Shown piece by piece: positions 1 through 7,794 of a stretch of DNA of 34,266 nt. Under the pieces are notes generated by a model. It worked only from the letters and a program-made list of their open reading frames with translations, searched no databases and was not told the DNA's origin. This DNA comes from Coriobacteriaceae bacterium (GTDB lineage Bacteria; Actinomycetota; Coriobacteriia; Coriobacteriales; Eggerthellaceae), in assembly GCA_004555335.1 (NCBI GenBank), contig SFII01000003.1:1-34266 (forward strand). The letters are read 5' to 3'. The first letter of the stretch is position 1; each line of letters starts with the position of its first letter. Made by a program: the position numbers and the translations under genes.

Positions 1-7
1 GGCAAAC

Positions 8-382
8 GTGAACAAGTGCGGCGACTGCGAGTTCTTCGGCGACTATGACAAGATAATCGTCGGACCATGGGAACCAGTCCCTGGGACAAATGGCCGGCAG
101 TATAGGACCCCGTATCTGGGATTCGATGAATCCGCCGGTACGATTTGCAAACGCCAACGGACAGGAACGAAGACCCGTGTCTATGCGGAAGTGCCGGCCT
201 GTCCACACTTCGAGCCGAAGACCTGGACGCGGCCGGAATATTGCCACGACTGCGACCGAAAGCACGGTGAAATGACGGACGGTTCGATCCTGTGTGACGG
301 TTGGCCTGAATACCGAAAGGAAGGCGACACCGCCTGTCAGAACGGAAAAATCGCCTTCGGGAAGAACCTGTCCCTGTTCTGA
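8..382 (+). CDS. Cys-rich hypothetical protein, possibly 5'-partial
   Basis: This is a 124-residue protein of unknown function. It is rich in Cys and His: an N-terminal CGDCEFF, a later CPHFEP, then CHDC with further Cys near the C-terminus, which suggests one or two small zinc-binding knuckles. The GTG at position 8 is the first start in the window. No ribosome binding site is visible upstream because only seven bases precede it, so the true start may lie outside the window. The gene is followed after 4 bases by another zinc-ribbon gene, and three such small Cys-rich genes lie in a row. Similar small zinc proteins are common fillers of phage early regions. I do not recognise a specific family. 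Confidence 0.6.
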   Translation: MNKCGDCEFFGDYDKIIVGPWEPVPGTNGRQYRTPYLGFDESAGTICKRQRTGTKTRVYAEVPACPHFEPKTWTRPEYCHDCDRKHGEMTDGSILCDGWPEYRKEGDTACQNGKIAFGKNLSLF

Positions 383-386
383 CACC

Positions 387-575
387 ATGAAGAGCCGAAA
401 CGCCCCGCCAGTCCCGCCGGCGATCCAGTATTCCATATTTGAAGGCGGCGACGTCTTCGTCTGCCCCTTCTGCTGTGCCGACCTTGCACGGACTGAAGCC
501 GGAATCCCGCGCAAGTGTCCGGAGTGCGGACAACCCATAGAAAGGAAGCAAAGCCATGATCGGAAGAAGGCGTAA
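387..575 (+). CDS. Small zinc-ribbon protein
   Basis: This 62-residue protein has paired CxxC motifs (CPFC and CPEC) about 20 residues apart, typical of a zinc ribbon. The ATG at 387 is preferred over an upstream in-frame start at 294, because the upstream extension reads through the preceding gene in another frame. The C-terminus is basic. It overlaps the next gene by 20 bases. The function is unknown; a nucleic-acid-binding or structural zinc ribbon is the most that can be inferred. Confidence 0.6.
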   Translation: MKSRNAPPVPPAIQYSIFEGGDVFVCPFCCADLARTEAGIPRKCPECGQPIERKQSHDRKKA

Positions 576-810
576 GAACTTGCCGAAGTGGCGCTACGAC
601 TTCAACTGTCGGAAGTGCGACAATATCCAGTTCATCGACGACCCCGCGCGCGGCCGCCTGGGCGACTACTGCGTGGCGTGTGTGGAAGCCTTCGACCAGG
701 GGCGGCCGAACCCGATCCACGCCGACGACGACCGCGTCGTCCGGTGCGATTGCTTTCGGCCGATCCCCGAACCTGAAGAGGAAGAGCAGAAAGAAGGTGA
801 AGGCACATGA
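556..810 (+). CDS. Small Cys-rich protein with acidic tail
   Basis: This 84-residue protein contains CRKC, CVAC and CDC motifs in its first 70 residues, consistent with zinc coordination. It ends in a strongly acidic Glu-rich tail. An AGAAAGGAAGC-type ribosome binding site precedes the ATG, and the gene overlaps both neighbours (20 bases upstream, 4 bases downstream). It sits in a run of three Cys-rich small genes, so translational coupling is likely. Its function is unknown. Confidence 0.6.
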   Translation: MIGRRRKNLPKWRYDFNCRKCDNIQFIDDPARGRLGDYCVACVEAFDQGRPNPIHADDDRVVRCDCFRPIPEPEEEEQKEGEGT

Positions 811-1325
811 TGAAGCGTTTTCTGACCGGCGTCCTGTCCATCGTCGCGGGAACGGCCCTGGTGCTGACGTCCTTCGCCGGTGCGTGTTCCGAAGACGCTG
901 GAAGTGTAAACGGACCCCCCGCCCAGGAAACGCCGACAGCGGCCTTCCGGGGGCCTTCTGGAACCATTTCCGAAACGGAAACAGTTCCGGAGTCTGACCC
1001 AGAACTGGAACCGGAGTGGATCGAAGCCGTGGCGACCGCGTACTGTCCATGTGAACGGTGCTGTGGTTCCTGGGCGCTGAACCGGCCGGACGGGATCGTC
1101 TACACCGCCAGCGGCGCCGAAGCTGTCCAGGGCGTGACGATCGCCGCCGACTGGTCGATCTACCCGCCAGGGACCGTCCTGTTCGTGGAAGGCCTGGGCG
1201 AAATGGTCGTCCAGGACCGCGGCGGAGCGATCCAGGGCCAGAAGATCGACGTCTACTTCGAGAGCCACGACGACGCCCTTCAGTTCGGCCGCCAGAATGT
1301 CCGGTTCTACATAGTGAACGAGTGA
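807..1325 (+). CDS. Exported 3D-domain protein (RlpA-like barrel)
   Basis: This 172-residue protein has an N-terminal signal sequence (basic MMKR then a hydrophobic stretch to about residue 26). Cys27 follows AGA, a weak lipobox-like context, so it could be a lipoprotein. After an acidic Pro/Glu linker, residues 72-170 form a 3D domain: ATAYCPC at the start, then the three aspartates that give the family its name in IAADWSIYPPG, VQDRGG and KIDVYF. The 3D domain is a double-psi beta barrel related to cell-wall lytic transglycosylases and Gram-positive YabE/YocH proteins. It probably acts on or binds the cell wall. It is separate from the main lysis cassette at 25-26.6 kb, which is unusual. ATG 807 overlaps the upstream stop. 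Confidence 0.85.
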   Translation: MMKRFLTGVLSIVAGTALVLTSFAGACSEDAGSVNGPPAQETPTAAFRGPSGTISETETVPESDPELEPEWIEAVATAYCPCERCCGSWALNRPDGIVYTASGAEAVQGVTIAADWSIYPPGTVLFVEGLGEMVVQDRGGAIQGQKIDVYFESHDDALQFGRQNVRFYIVNE

Positions 1326-1343
1326 AAGAAGCTGAAATCAAAT

Positions 1344-1381
1344 GATAGCACTGGCAAGAGGACGAAGTCCGACTTGCTATC
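1344..1381 (+). other. Imperfect hairpin upstream of the MazG-like gene
   Basis: GATAGCA (1344-1350) is complementary to TGCTATC (1375-1381), with an inner GGAC-GAA-GTCC hairpin at 1360-1370. It lies in the 80-base gap between the 3D-domain gene and the MazG-like gene, immediately before the latter's ribosome binding site. It could be an RNA leader structure or a DNA-binding site. No poly-T follows, so it is not a normal terminator. Confidence 0.3.
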
Positions 1382-1405
1382 GTGCAGAAAGGAAACAGAA
1401 CAGAC

Positions 1406-1813
1406 ATGGAGATCAAAGACATCGTTCAGAAGGCACACGACAACGCCGTCAAGCACGGCTTCTGGGACCCGCCCCTTCCCTTCGGGACGGCGATCGCGCT
1501 GATCCACAGCGAACTTTCCGAAGCGCTGGAAGAGGAACGCGCCGGCCGGCCCCTGGTCTGGTATCATTGCACGGAGGGCGACCCGTCCTTTCCTTGCGCC
1601 CCCGCGGACGAAACCGAGTGCTTCCAGTACGGCCACGAAGACGCCTGTCAGTACAGAAACCAGAAGCCCGAAGGCGTGGCCGTGGAACTGGCCGACGCCG
1701 TGATCCGGATCGCGGACCTGTGCGGCCACCTGGGAATCGACCTGGACGCCGTGATCGCGGAGAAGATGGCCTACAACGACGGTCGCCCCTATAAGCACGG
1801 GAAGCGGTTCTGA
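1406..1813 (+). CDS. MazG-like NTP pyrophosphohydrolase
   Basis: This 135-residue protein resembles phage all-alpha NTP pyrophosphatases. The N-terminal helix carries ELSEALEEE, and a second helix carries VELADAVIRIADL, the two acidic helices that bind Mg2+ and the nucleotide triphosphate in MazG-type enzymes. A Cys-containing insert of about 35 residues lies between the two helices. The C-terminus ends with the KMAYNDGRPYKHG-type motif common in phage homologues. The likely role is hydrolysis of dNTP or (p)ppGpp-like nucleotides during infection. The ATG at 1406 is chosen because AGAAAGGA lies at a suitable distance; a GTG at 1382 would include that site. It lies just before ssb in the middle region. 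Confidence 0.85.
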   Translation: MEIKDIVQKAHDNAVKHGFWDPPLPFGTAIALIHSELSEALEEERAGRPLVWYHCTEGDPSFPCAPADETECFQYGHEDACQYRNQKPEGVAVELADAVIRIADLCGHLGIDLDAVIAEKMAYNDGRPYKHGKRF

Positions 1814-1827
1814 AAGGCGGCGACACC

Positions 1828-2229
1828 ATGAATCAAGTTCAACTGATCGGCCGAATGGCCCGTGAACCGGAATTAAGGCGCACGGAGAAGGGGACGCCTG
1901 TCGTGTCCTTCGCCCTGGCCGTCGACCGCCGCTTCCAGCGTGACACCGTGGATTTTGTGGACTGCGTGGCATGGCGCGGGACGGCGGAGTTCGTGAACAA
2001 GTATTTCCGAAAGGGGAAGCGCGTCGCCCTGACCGGTTCGATCCAGGTCCGGAAGTGGAAGGACAAGGAAGGCAACGACCGGAAGACGGTCGAAGTGGTC
2101 GCCGACTCCGTGGAGTTCGCCGACGGCAAGGACCAGGGCGCCGGTTCCTACGCCGCCGACCAGATGGCCGCCGCCGCGGACCAGCAGTTCACGGAGGTCG
2201 AAGACGACGACGGAGAACTTCCGTTCTGA
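1828..2229 (+). CDS. ssb: Single-stranded DNA-binding protein
   Basis: This 133-residue protein has a full OB-fold of the bacterial SSB family. It opens with MNQVQLIGRM and REPELR, followed by PVVSFALAVDR, DFVDCVAWRG and GKRVALTGSIQVRKW. A short linker leads to the acidic tip DDDGELPF, which in SSBs recruits replication and repair partners. It coats single-stranded DNA during phage replication and works with the Rad52/Sak-like annealing protein at 30.8 kb. The start has a GAAAGGCGG site. It is separated from the replication genes at the right edge, as expected if the window is a permuted genome. Confidence 0.95.
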   Translation: MNQVQLIGRMAREPELRRTEKGTPVVSFALAVDRRFQRDTVDFVDCVAWRGTAEFVNKYFRKGKRVALTGSIQVRKWKDKEGNDRKTVEVVADSVEFADGKDQGAGSYAADQMAAAADQQFTEVEDDDGELPF

Positions 2230-2258
2230 CATACCCCAGAAGAAAGGCGGTGAAACGC

Positions 2259-2768
2259 ATGGATCAGAATGAAAAGGAAGAGAAGCGGAAGGCCTGGGTA
2301 CGCTTCCGCGTCATGGACATCCTTCGCAACCACGACCAGGAAGCGCGCGTCATAGAATCCCAGATCGCGGCGGAGCGGGCCGCCCTGGCTGAAGACCTGA
2401 AGGAAATCCTGGAATCCGCCTTCCCTTCCAGCCAGCTTTCCGACGCCGGCGTCCGCGTCCAGTCCTCCCCAGACCCAGACGCCCGAATTGTGAACATGGT
2501 CACACGGACGGAGAAGCGCCGGAACACCGCCGACCGCCGGATCGGCGCCCTGGAACGTCAGGCCCAGCAGATCGAAGACGTCCTGTCCGCGATCCTGGAC
2601 ATGGACAGTCAGTCGAAGTGCGTCCTTCTGGCCCTGTATTACCCCTTCCGATCCTACAAAGAAGCGGCCGACTTCCTCCACATGGCGAAGGCCACGATCT
2701 ACCGCCAGAGGAAAACGGCCATGGACTCCCTATTCGCTACCATGTATAAATCCGATTCCTTCCGCTGA
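2259..2768 (+). CDS. ArpU/sigma-region-4-like late transcription regulator
   Basis: This 169-residue protein has a long charged helical N-terminal half and a C-terminal helix-turn-helix resembling sigma-70 region 4: LLALYYPFRSYKEAADFLHM followed by AKATIYRQR. This matches the general architecture of ArpU/RinA-type regulators that sit immediately upstream of terS in Gram-positive phages and switch on late genes. The ATG at 2259 follows AGAAAGGCGG; longer in-frame readings upstream are shadows of ssb. Inverted repeats and a probable promoter follow directly (2779-2908) and are candidate targets. The family call comes from position and the HTH, not from strong residue identity. Confidence 0.8.
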   Translation: MDQNEKEEKRKAWVRFRVMDILRNHDQEARVIESQIAAERAALAEDLKEILESAFPSSQLSDAGVRVQSSPDPDARIVNMVTRTEKRRNTADRRIGALERQAQQIEDVLSAILDMDSQSKCVLLALYYPFRSYKEAADFLHMAKATIYRQRKTAMDSLFATMYKSDSFR

Positions 2769-2778
2769 AAGATGAATA

Positions 2779-2794
2779 CATGTGAATACACATG
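2779..2794. promoter_or_regulatory. Inverted repeat, candidate late-gene operator
   Basis: CATGTG-AATA-CACATG is a perfect 6-base inverted repeat with a 4-base spacer. It lies 11 bases after the stop of the late regulator and just upstream of a promoter-like element. The position fits an operator or activator site for the upstream regulator; that assignment is inference. Confidence 0.4.
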
Positions 2795-2798
2795 AGAC

Positions 2799-2827
2799 TT
2801 TCAATCTGCAAATCCGTGTGTTAGAAT
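2799..2827 (+). promoter_or_regulatory. Candidate late promoter (extended -10)
   Basis: TTTCAA (2799-2804), a 17-base spacer, then TAGAAT (2822-2827) preceded by a TGn extended -10 element. The -35 is weak (3 of 6), which would suit an activator-dependent promoter next to the sigma-like regulator. Transcription would start near 2834 and run into terS. Confidence 0.4.
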
Positions 2828-2834
2828 TATAGTC

Positions 2835-2851
2835 GGGAACAGCGTGTTCCC
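2835..2851. repeat. Inverted repeat near the late transcription start
   Basis: GGGAACA-GCG-TGTTCCC is a perfect 7-base inverted repeat with a 3-base loop. It starts about 8 bases after the candidate -10 box, so it would be the first structure in a late transcript or an operator at the start site. Its arms resemble those of the next inverted repeat (GGGTACA...TGTACCC). Confidence 0.5.
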
Positions 2852-2865
2852 CCTCCTTTTGAATA

Positions 2866-2908
2866 GGGTACAGAAAGACGTCCTTTCGGGGGCGTCTTTT
2901 TTGTACCC
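2866..2908 (+). terminator. Nested inverted repeat with terminator-like core upstream of terS
   Basis: The core is AAAGACG (2874-2880) pairing with CGTCTTT (2893-2899), around a short G/C-rich loop and followed by a run of T. It looks like a rho-independent terminator. The flanks GGGTACA (2866-2872) and TGTACCC (2902-2908) also pair, so the whole segment can form a long cruciform. It may end regulator-gene transcripts, act as an attenuator on terS, or be part of a packaging site. Confidence 0.55.
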
Positions 2909-2945
2909 GCTTTCAGAGGATCACGAAGAAAGGACGGTGTGAATC

Positions 2946-3473
2946 ATGGCGAAGATCACGAAGAAGAATGAAGTCTTCTGTGAAGAATATCTGATCGACC
3001 TGAACGCGACCCAGGCCGCGATCCGCGCCGGATATTCTCCGGATTCCGCGGGAAGCATTGGATTTGAATTGCTGAAGAAACCTGAAATTCGCGCGCGCAT
3101 TGACCAGGCGATGGCCGAAAGGTCGAAGCGGACGGGAATCAACGCCGACCGCGTCCTTCGCGAACTGGGCCGGATCGCCTTCCTGAACCCGAAGGACGTG
3201 ATCGACCTGAACACGGCTGAAGTCCTGGACACGGCCACCGACGACGACCTGGCGGTGATCGCCGGCGTCAAGGTGAAGTATGTCCCACACAAGGACTTCG
3301 ATGAAGACGGCGAACCTGTCATTGAACAGGCAATCGAACGCGAAGTGAAGATGGCTGACAAGCTGAAGGCCCTGGAACTGTGTGGCCGTCACCTGGGAAT
3401 GTTCAAGGACAATCCTGAAGCGAACGCCCCTGTGACGGTGGTGATCAACTATGACTACGGCGGCGAAGATTGA
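2946..3473 (+). CDS. terS: Terminase small subunit
   Basis: This 175-residue protein belongs to the Terminase_2-type small subunits. The N-terminal DNA-binding helix-turn-helix reads ITKKNEVFCEEYLIDLN and ATQAAIRAGYS, followed by a helical oligomerisation region and a beta-rich C-terminus. It recognises phage DNA and guides the large subunit to start packaging. The ATG follows AAGAAAGGACGGTG. It overlaps terL by 23 bases, which suggests translational coupling. The upstream intergenic region (2769-2945) with stacked inverted repeats is the natural place for cos or pac. Confidence 0.93.
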   Translation: MAKITKKNEVFCEEYLIDLNATQAAIRAGYSPDSAGSIGFELLKKPEIRARIDQAMAERSKRTGINADRVLRELGRIAFLNPKDVIDLNTAEVLDTATDDDLAVIAGVKVKYVPHKDFDEDGEPVIEQAIEREVKMADKLKALELCGRHLGMFKDNPEANAPVTVVINYDYGGED

Positions 3474-4722
3474 GTTCAAGGCGTCCGCCCAGTTCAACCC
3501 AGTCTTCCGCCCTGTCAATGAGTGGCGCGGCCGCTACCGCATTTTGAAGGGATCGGCCGGTTCCGGAAAGTCCGTGAACATCGCCCAGGACTACATAGCG
3601 AAGCTGTCTGACCCCGCCTATACCGGCGCGAACCTTCTGGTCGTTCGAAAGATCGAGGAAACGAACCGCGATTCCACATTCGCAGAACTTCAGGCCGCGA
3701 TCTATCGAATGTTCGGCCCATACGCTGACCGCTTCTGGAAGGTCAACCTGAACCCCCTGGCCCTGGAATGTAAGATCACGGGGAACCGGATCATATTCCG
3801 CGGCGTGAAGGACCAGCGTCAGCGCGAGAAGGTGAAGTCCATCACCTTCAAAAACGGAAAACTGGTCTGGATATGGTGCGAGGAAGCGACGGAACTTCTT
3901 TCAGAAGACGTCGACATTCTGGACGACCGTCTTCGCGGCAAGCTGGACGGCATGAATCCGAACCTGTACTACCAGATCACAATGACCTTCAACCCCGTCA
4001 GCGCGACGCATTGGATCAAGGCCAGATACTTCGACAAGGCCGATCCGGACGTCCTGGCCCATCATTCCACCTATAAGACGAACCGGTTCATAGACCCCGC
4101 CTATTATCGCCGCATGGAGCGCCGCAAGGAAGAAGACCCTGAAGGCTATCGCGTATATGGCCTGGGCGAATGGGGCGAACTGGGCGGCCTGATCCTGACG
4201 AACTTCGAAGTCCACGACTTCAAGGTCAACAGGGACGCCTTTGACGCCTTCTACTACGGCCAGGACTTCGGCTATAACCACGCGAACGCGATCCTGGGCG
4301 TCGGCTGGAAGGACGGAGAAGTCTATATCTGTTCCGAAATCTATGTCTTCGAGAAGGACACCGAAGAGATCATCGGCCTTGCAAATCATGCGAAGGTCGA
4401 CCGGCGTGTGGAAATGTTCTGTGATTCTGCGGAGCCGGACCGGATCAAGACCTGGCAGAAGGCCGGCTTCCGCGCCTACCCCGTGAAGAAAGAGCCTGGA
4501 AGCGTGAAGGCACAAATCGACTGGCTGAAGGGCCGGAAAATCCACATTCACCCTTCCTGTGTGAACGTCCTGAAGGAAGTTCAACAATGGAAGTGGAAAA
4601 AGGACCCGACCACGGGCCTTTATATCGACGAACCCGTGGAGTTCATGGACGACGCTATGGCGGCCCTTCGCTATTCCGTCGAACGACTCCGCCGCGGTTC
4701 CGCTATTGAAGTTTTGAAATAA
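3451..4722 (+). CDS. terL: Terminase large subunit, PBSX type
   Basis: This 423-residue packaging motor fits the PBSX/Terminase_3 family. The Walker A motif GSAGSGKS is at residues 34-41, and the Walker B/catalytic region VWIWCEEA is around 139-146. The C-terminal RNase H-like nuclease shows metal-binding aspartates at QDFGYNH (D272), FCDSAEP (D325) and the late FMDDAM (D400/D401). It hydrolyses ATP to pump DNA into the procapsid and cuts concatemers. The length is normal for the family and all key residues are present. The start lies within the end of terS. Confidence 0.96.
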   Translation: MTTAAKIEFKASAQFNPVFRPVNEWRGRYRILKGSAGSGKSVNIAQDYIAKLSDPAYTGANLLVVRKIEETNRDSTFAELQAAIYRMFGPYADRFWKVNLNPLALECKITGNRIIFRGVKDQRQREKVKSITFKNGKLVWIWCEEATELLSEDVDILDDRLRGKLDGMNPNLYYQITMTFNPVSATHWIKARYFDKADPDVLAHHSTYKTNRFIDPAYYRRMERRKEEDPEGYRVYGLGEWGELGGLILTNFEVHDFKVNRDAFDAFYYGQDFGYNHANAILGVGWKDGEVYICSEIYVFEKDTEEIIGLANHAKVDRRVEMFCDSAEPDRIKTWQKAGFRAYPVKKEPGSVKAQIDWLKGRKIHIHPSCVNVLKEVQQWKWKKDPTTGLYIDEPVEFMDDAMAALRYSVERLRRGSAIEVLK

Positions 4723-4736
4723 GGGAGTGACACCAC

Positions 4737-6230
4737 ATGGCCGAATATTCCGTCATGGACCGGATCAACATGATTATTTCCGATCCGGACCACGCGACAA
4801 TGACCCTGGCCCAGATCGTAACCGAAGAGATCAGGGAGTTCAAGGCGTCCGAGCAGTACGCGAACATGATCCAGGCCGAAGCCTATTACAGAAACCGGAC
4901 CGACGTCCAGCGGAAGACGAACGACGTCGCGAACCGGTCGAATACCAGGATCGAACACCCGATTCTGAAGAAGCTGGTCGACCAGAAGGCGAACTACCTT
5001 CTGGGAAAGCCCTTCACCGTGGACACGAAGAACAGTTCCTACGGCGACGCCCTGAACGACGTATTCGACCAGACCTTCCGCCGGAAGATCAAGTCCCTGG
5101 GGAAGGGCGCCGTGAAATCCGGTATTGCATGGCTTCAGCCCTACTTCGACGACGGGAAACTTGCCTTCATGCGAATCCCGTCCGCGGAACTGGTCCCGAT
5201 CTGGCGCGACGCGGAGCGAACGAAGCTGGACGCCTTCATTCGCTTCTATGACCAGGTGATCTACATCGGCACCAGAAAGCACACGATCACCCACGCCGAA
5301 CTGTGGTGGACCGGCGGCGTCAAGTATTTCAAAACCGACGCCTTCGCCGGCACCATCGCCGGCGACTTTATCGTCGACACCGAACACGGCGACGAAACCA
5401 ACGACTACACCGAACCCCATTTCACCGTCGGCAACAAGGCCTACAACTGGGACACCGTCCCGATCGTCTGGCTGAAGTACAACGAAGAGGAACTTCCCCT
5501 TTGCTACTTCATCAAGGACCTGATCGACGACATCAACTGGCAGACGTCCGTGACCGCCGACGTTCTCCGCGACGTGGCGAAGTTCATCTATATCCTGAAG
5601 AACTACGGCGGCCAGGACTTGGGCGAGTTCATCAAGGACCTGAAGGAACACATGGCGATCAAAGTCACCACCGACGGCGGTGTTGACAAACTTCAGGCCG
5701 ATCTTAATATCGACGCCGTCATGGCCTTCCTGGATAAACAGCGCCGCGACGTCTATGACTTCGCCGCGGCCGTCGATACGAAGGACCCTGACCTGGGGAA
5801 CGCGTCCGGAACGGCGATCAATTTCCGCTATATGGACCTGTCGTCCGACTGCGATTCCCTGGCGACCGAACTGAAAGACACCTTCCAGCGCCTGAAACTG
5901 TTCATCGACGTTTACCTTCAGATCGCCGGCAAGGGCGACTTTTCGAAGGAATCCTTCGACATCGTCTTCAACATGGACCTCCCCGTCAACGAAACCGACG
6001 TGATTCAGAACGCCGTCGCCAGCGAAAGTCTTCTGTCGAAGCGGACGATCCTTCAGAACCACCCCTGGGTGACGGACGCCGACGAAGAAATGGAGCGGAT
6101 CGACGCGGAGAAGAAGGCCGCTATGGAGGAATACGGCGAAGGCCTGTTCGGCGACGCCCTGGGCGCCGGAAAGGGCCAGAACGGCCAGGGCGACCCCGTG
6201 AATGGCGGTGGAGCCGATGGCGACGAATAA
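4737..6230 (+). CDS. Portal protein, SPP1 gp6-like
   Basis: This 497-residue protein has the SPP1 gp6-like portal pattern. An early helical region contains EAYYRNRTDVQRK, followed by LKKLVDQKANYLLGKPF, a motif seen in many Gram-positive phage portals. A central beta-rich wing and DIVFNMDLPVNETDVIQNA precede a Gly/Asp-rich C-terminus. It forms the dodecameric ring at one capsid vertex through which DNA enters and leaves, and it docks the terminase. It lies 14 bases after terL and overlaps the MuF gene by 29 bases, the standard head-module order. Confidence 0.93.
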   Translation: MAEYSVMDRINMIISDPDHATMTLAQIVTEEIREFKASEQYANMIQAEAYYRNRTDVQRKTNDVANRSNTRIEHPILKKLVDQKANYLLGKPFTVDTKNSSYGDALNDVFDQTFRRKIKSLGKGAVKSGIAWLQPYFDDGKLAFMRIPSAELVPIWRDAERTKLDAFIRFYDQVIYIGTRKHTITHAELWWTGGVKYFKTDAFAGTIAGDFIVDTEHGDETNDYTEPHFTVGNKAYNWDTVPIVWLKYNEEELPLCYFIKDLIDDINWQTSVTADVLRDVAKFIYILKNYGGQDLGEFIKDLKEHMAIKVTTDGGVDKLQADLNIDAVMAFLDKQRRDVYDFAAAVDTKDPDLGNASGTAINFRYMDLSSDCDSLATELKDTFQRLKLFIDVYLQIAGKGDFSKESFDIVFNMDLPVNETDVIQNAVASESLLSKRTILQNHPWVTDADEEMERIDAEKKAAMEEYGEGLFGDALGAGKGQNGQGDPVNGGGADGDE

Positions 6231-7788
6231 CCGTGACTACTGGGCCGAACGCGCCCTGACGCGCGAGAATGAAGCCTATCTTCGCGGCGCGAACCTGTCG
6301 GGGAAAATGTTCAGGGAGTACGAAGCCGCGGCGAAGTCAATCCGAAGGCAGATCGACAGCTTCTATTCGAAGTACGCCGGCAAGTACGGCCTGACCTACG
6401 ACCAGGCGGTCCGCCTTCTGTCCAGGAAGGAGTTCCAGGAGTGGAAGGCCACCCTGGGCGACTATGTCGCCACCATCGAAGCCACCACCGACCCCAGCGT
6501 GAAGGCGGTCCTGAAGGCACAACTGGACGCCCTGTCGGCGAACAGTTCCATTTCCCGCCTGGAAGCCCTTCAAGGTCAAATCGACCTGATCCTGAACGAC
6601 CTGTGGAAACGCGGCGTCGAGCAGATGAAGGAAGAACTGGGCGAAGGCTTCGTCGAAGGCTACTACAAGAAGTCCTATGACCTCCAAAGCCGCGCCGGCT
6701 TCTACAATGAGATCGCGAAGATCGACGCTTCCGCCGTCGAAGACGCCGTGTCCTATCCCTGGTCCGGCGCTATGTTCTCCGATCGCCTGTGGCAGTCGAA
6801 ACAGGCCCTGGTCTTCAACACCAGGGAGATCATCACACAGGGCCTAATCCAGGGAAAAAGCGTGGGCGTCATGGCGTCCGCCCTTTCCTCCCGAATGGGC
6901 CAGTCCTACAAAAACGCCGAACGCCTGATCCGCACCGAAACCGCCCATATCCACGCAGAAGCCGACAGAAGGGCCTACAAGGAAGCCGGCGTCGCGGAAT
7001 ATGAATATATGGCCGCGGTCAATGAACGCACCTGTGACACTTGCGGCGCCCTGGACGGCCGCCGTTTCAAGGTCGACGACGCGGAACCTGGTGTCAACTA
7101 CCCGCCCATTCACCCGAACTGTCGCTGTACGACGGTCGAATATGACCCCGAAGAGGCCCTGGACTGGCTGAACAGCGGGGAGCCTATGCCGAAGCGGACC
7201 ACCTATCAGGAATGGTACAGTCGGCAGACGGCCGCGAACGGTCAAGGTTCGGTTGAAGTCGAACGGAAGAAAGCGTATAATATCAAGGCAGACCAGGAGC
7301 AATTCGACGCCTTCCTGGGCGTCCTTCCGGACGGCGAAGTCCCGTCCACCCTGGACGCCTTCCAGAACGTGAAATACACGAATCCGGAGAAATGGCACCA
7401 GATGAAGGCGAAGGTCCGCCTTTACAACAGCACCGCCAGCCGTGGCGCCCTTCCCGAAGCGGCGTCCGCGTCAGCGCCCCAGGACAAACTTCAGGGCTAC
7501 CTTCTGAACCATGAACACCCCCGCGGGAAGGAAAAGGCCCATGTGATCAACCAGGTCCTGGGCTACAATGTGGAAAACTGGGAAACCTTCCAGAAGAAAC
7601 TTCTGACGGATGTCCAGAAGTCCCCTGTGACGAAGACCGTGTCCACGCAGTTCGGCGAACGGTACACCGTCCCCGTGATCCTGTACGGCCGGAAGGACCG
7701 CTTCCTTCGCCTGAACACCGTCTGGCAGATCGACAACGGCGGGAAGGCCCCGCATTTCATCACGGCAACGCCGGAAAGGAAGAAGTGA
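6202..7788 (+). CDS. MuF head morphogenesis protein with C-terminal DUF6883-like toxin domain
   Basis: This is a 528-residue two-part protein. Residues 1-315 are an SPP1 gp7/Mu F-type minor head protein ending with the classic motif: LIRTETAHIHAEADRRAY, CDTC (C278, C281) and HPNCRC (H304, C307, C309). A linker of about 50 residues leads to residues 428-525, which look like DUF6883: KLQGYLLNHEHPRG, GYNVENW, then RYTVPV and TVWQID, ending HFITATP. Temperate phages are known to carry MuF proteins with variable C-terminal toxin domains, delivered with the DNA or made from the prophage. The toxin call for DUF6883 is inferred from that context. A DUF4926-like gene starts 6 bases downstream. An alternative start is the ATG at 6217. 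Confidence 0.85.
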   Translation: MAVEPMATNNRDYWAERALTRENEAYLRGANLSGKMFREYEAAAKSIRRQIDSFYSKYAGKYGLTYDQAVRLLSRKEFQEWKATLGDYVATIEATTDPSVKAVLKAQLDALSANSSISRLEALQGQIDLILNDLWKRGVEQMKEELGEGFVEGYYKKSYDLQSRAGFYNEIAKIDASAVEDAVSYPWSGAMFSDRLWQSKQALVFNTREIITQGLIQGKSVGVMASALSSRMGQSYKNAERLIRTETAHIHAEADRRAYKEAGVAEYEYMAAVNERTCDTCGALDGRRFKVDDAEPGVNYPPIHPNCRCTTVEYDPEEALDWLNSGEPMPKRTTYQEWYSRQTAANGQGSVEVERKKAYNIKADQEQFDAFLGVLPDGEVPSTLDAFQNVKYTNPEKWHQMKAKVRLYNSTASRGALPEAASASAPQDKLQGYLLNHEHPRGKEKAHVINQVLGYNVENWETFQKKLLTDVQKSPVTKTVSTQFGERYTVPVILYGRKDRFLRLNTVWQIDNGGKAPHFITATPERKK

Positions 7789-7794
7789 CAGCCT

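Noticed and set aside
337..1422. 361-codon - strand frame over the left-edge genes
   Set aside because: It is Arg/Ser/Gly-rich low-complexity sequence typical of antisense shadows; the + strand genes have signal peptide, zinc and 3D motifs.
1387..1813. MazG-like gene as a phage toxin-antitoxin MazE/MazF part
   Set aside because: The residues match MazG-type pyrophosphatases, not MazE or MazF, and no partner gene is nearby.
4671..6062. 463-codon open frame on the - strand across the portal gene
   Set aside because: It is antisense to a clear portal gene, has no family features, and such long antisense frames are common in G+C-rich DNA with this codon bias.
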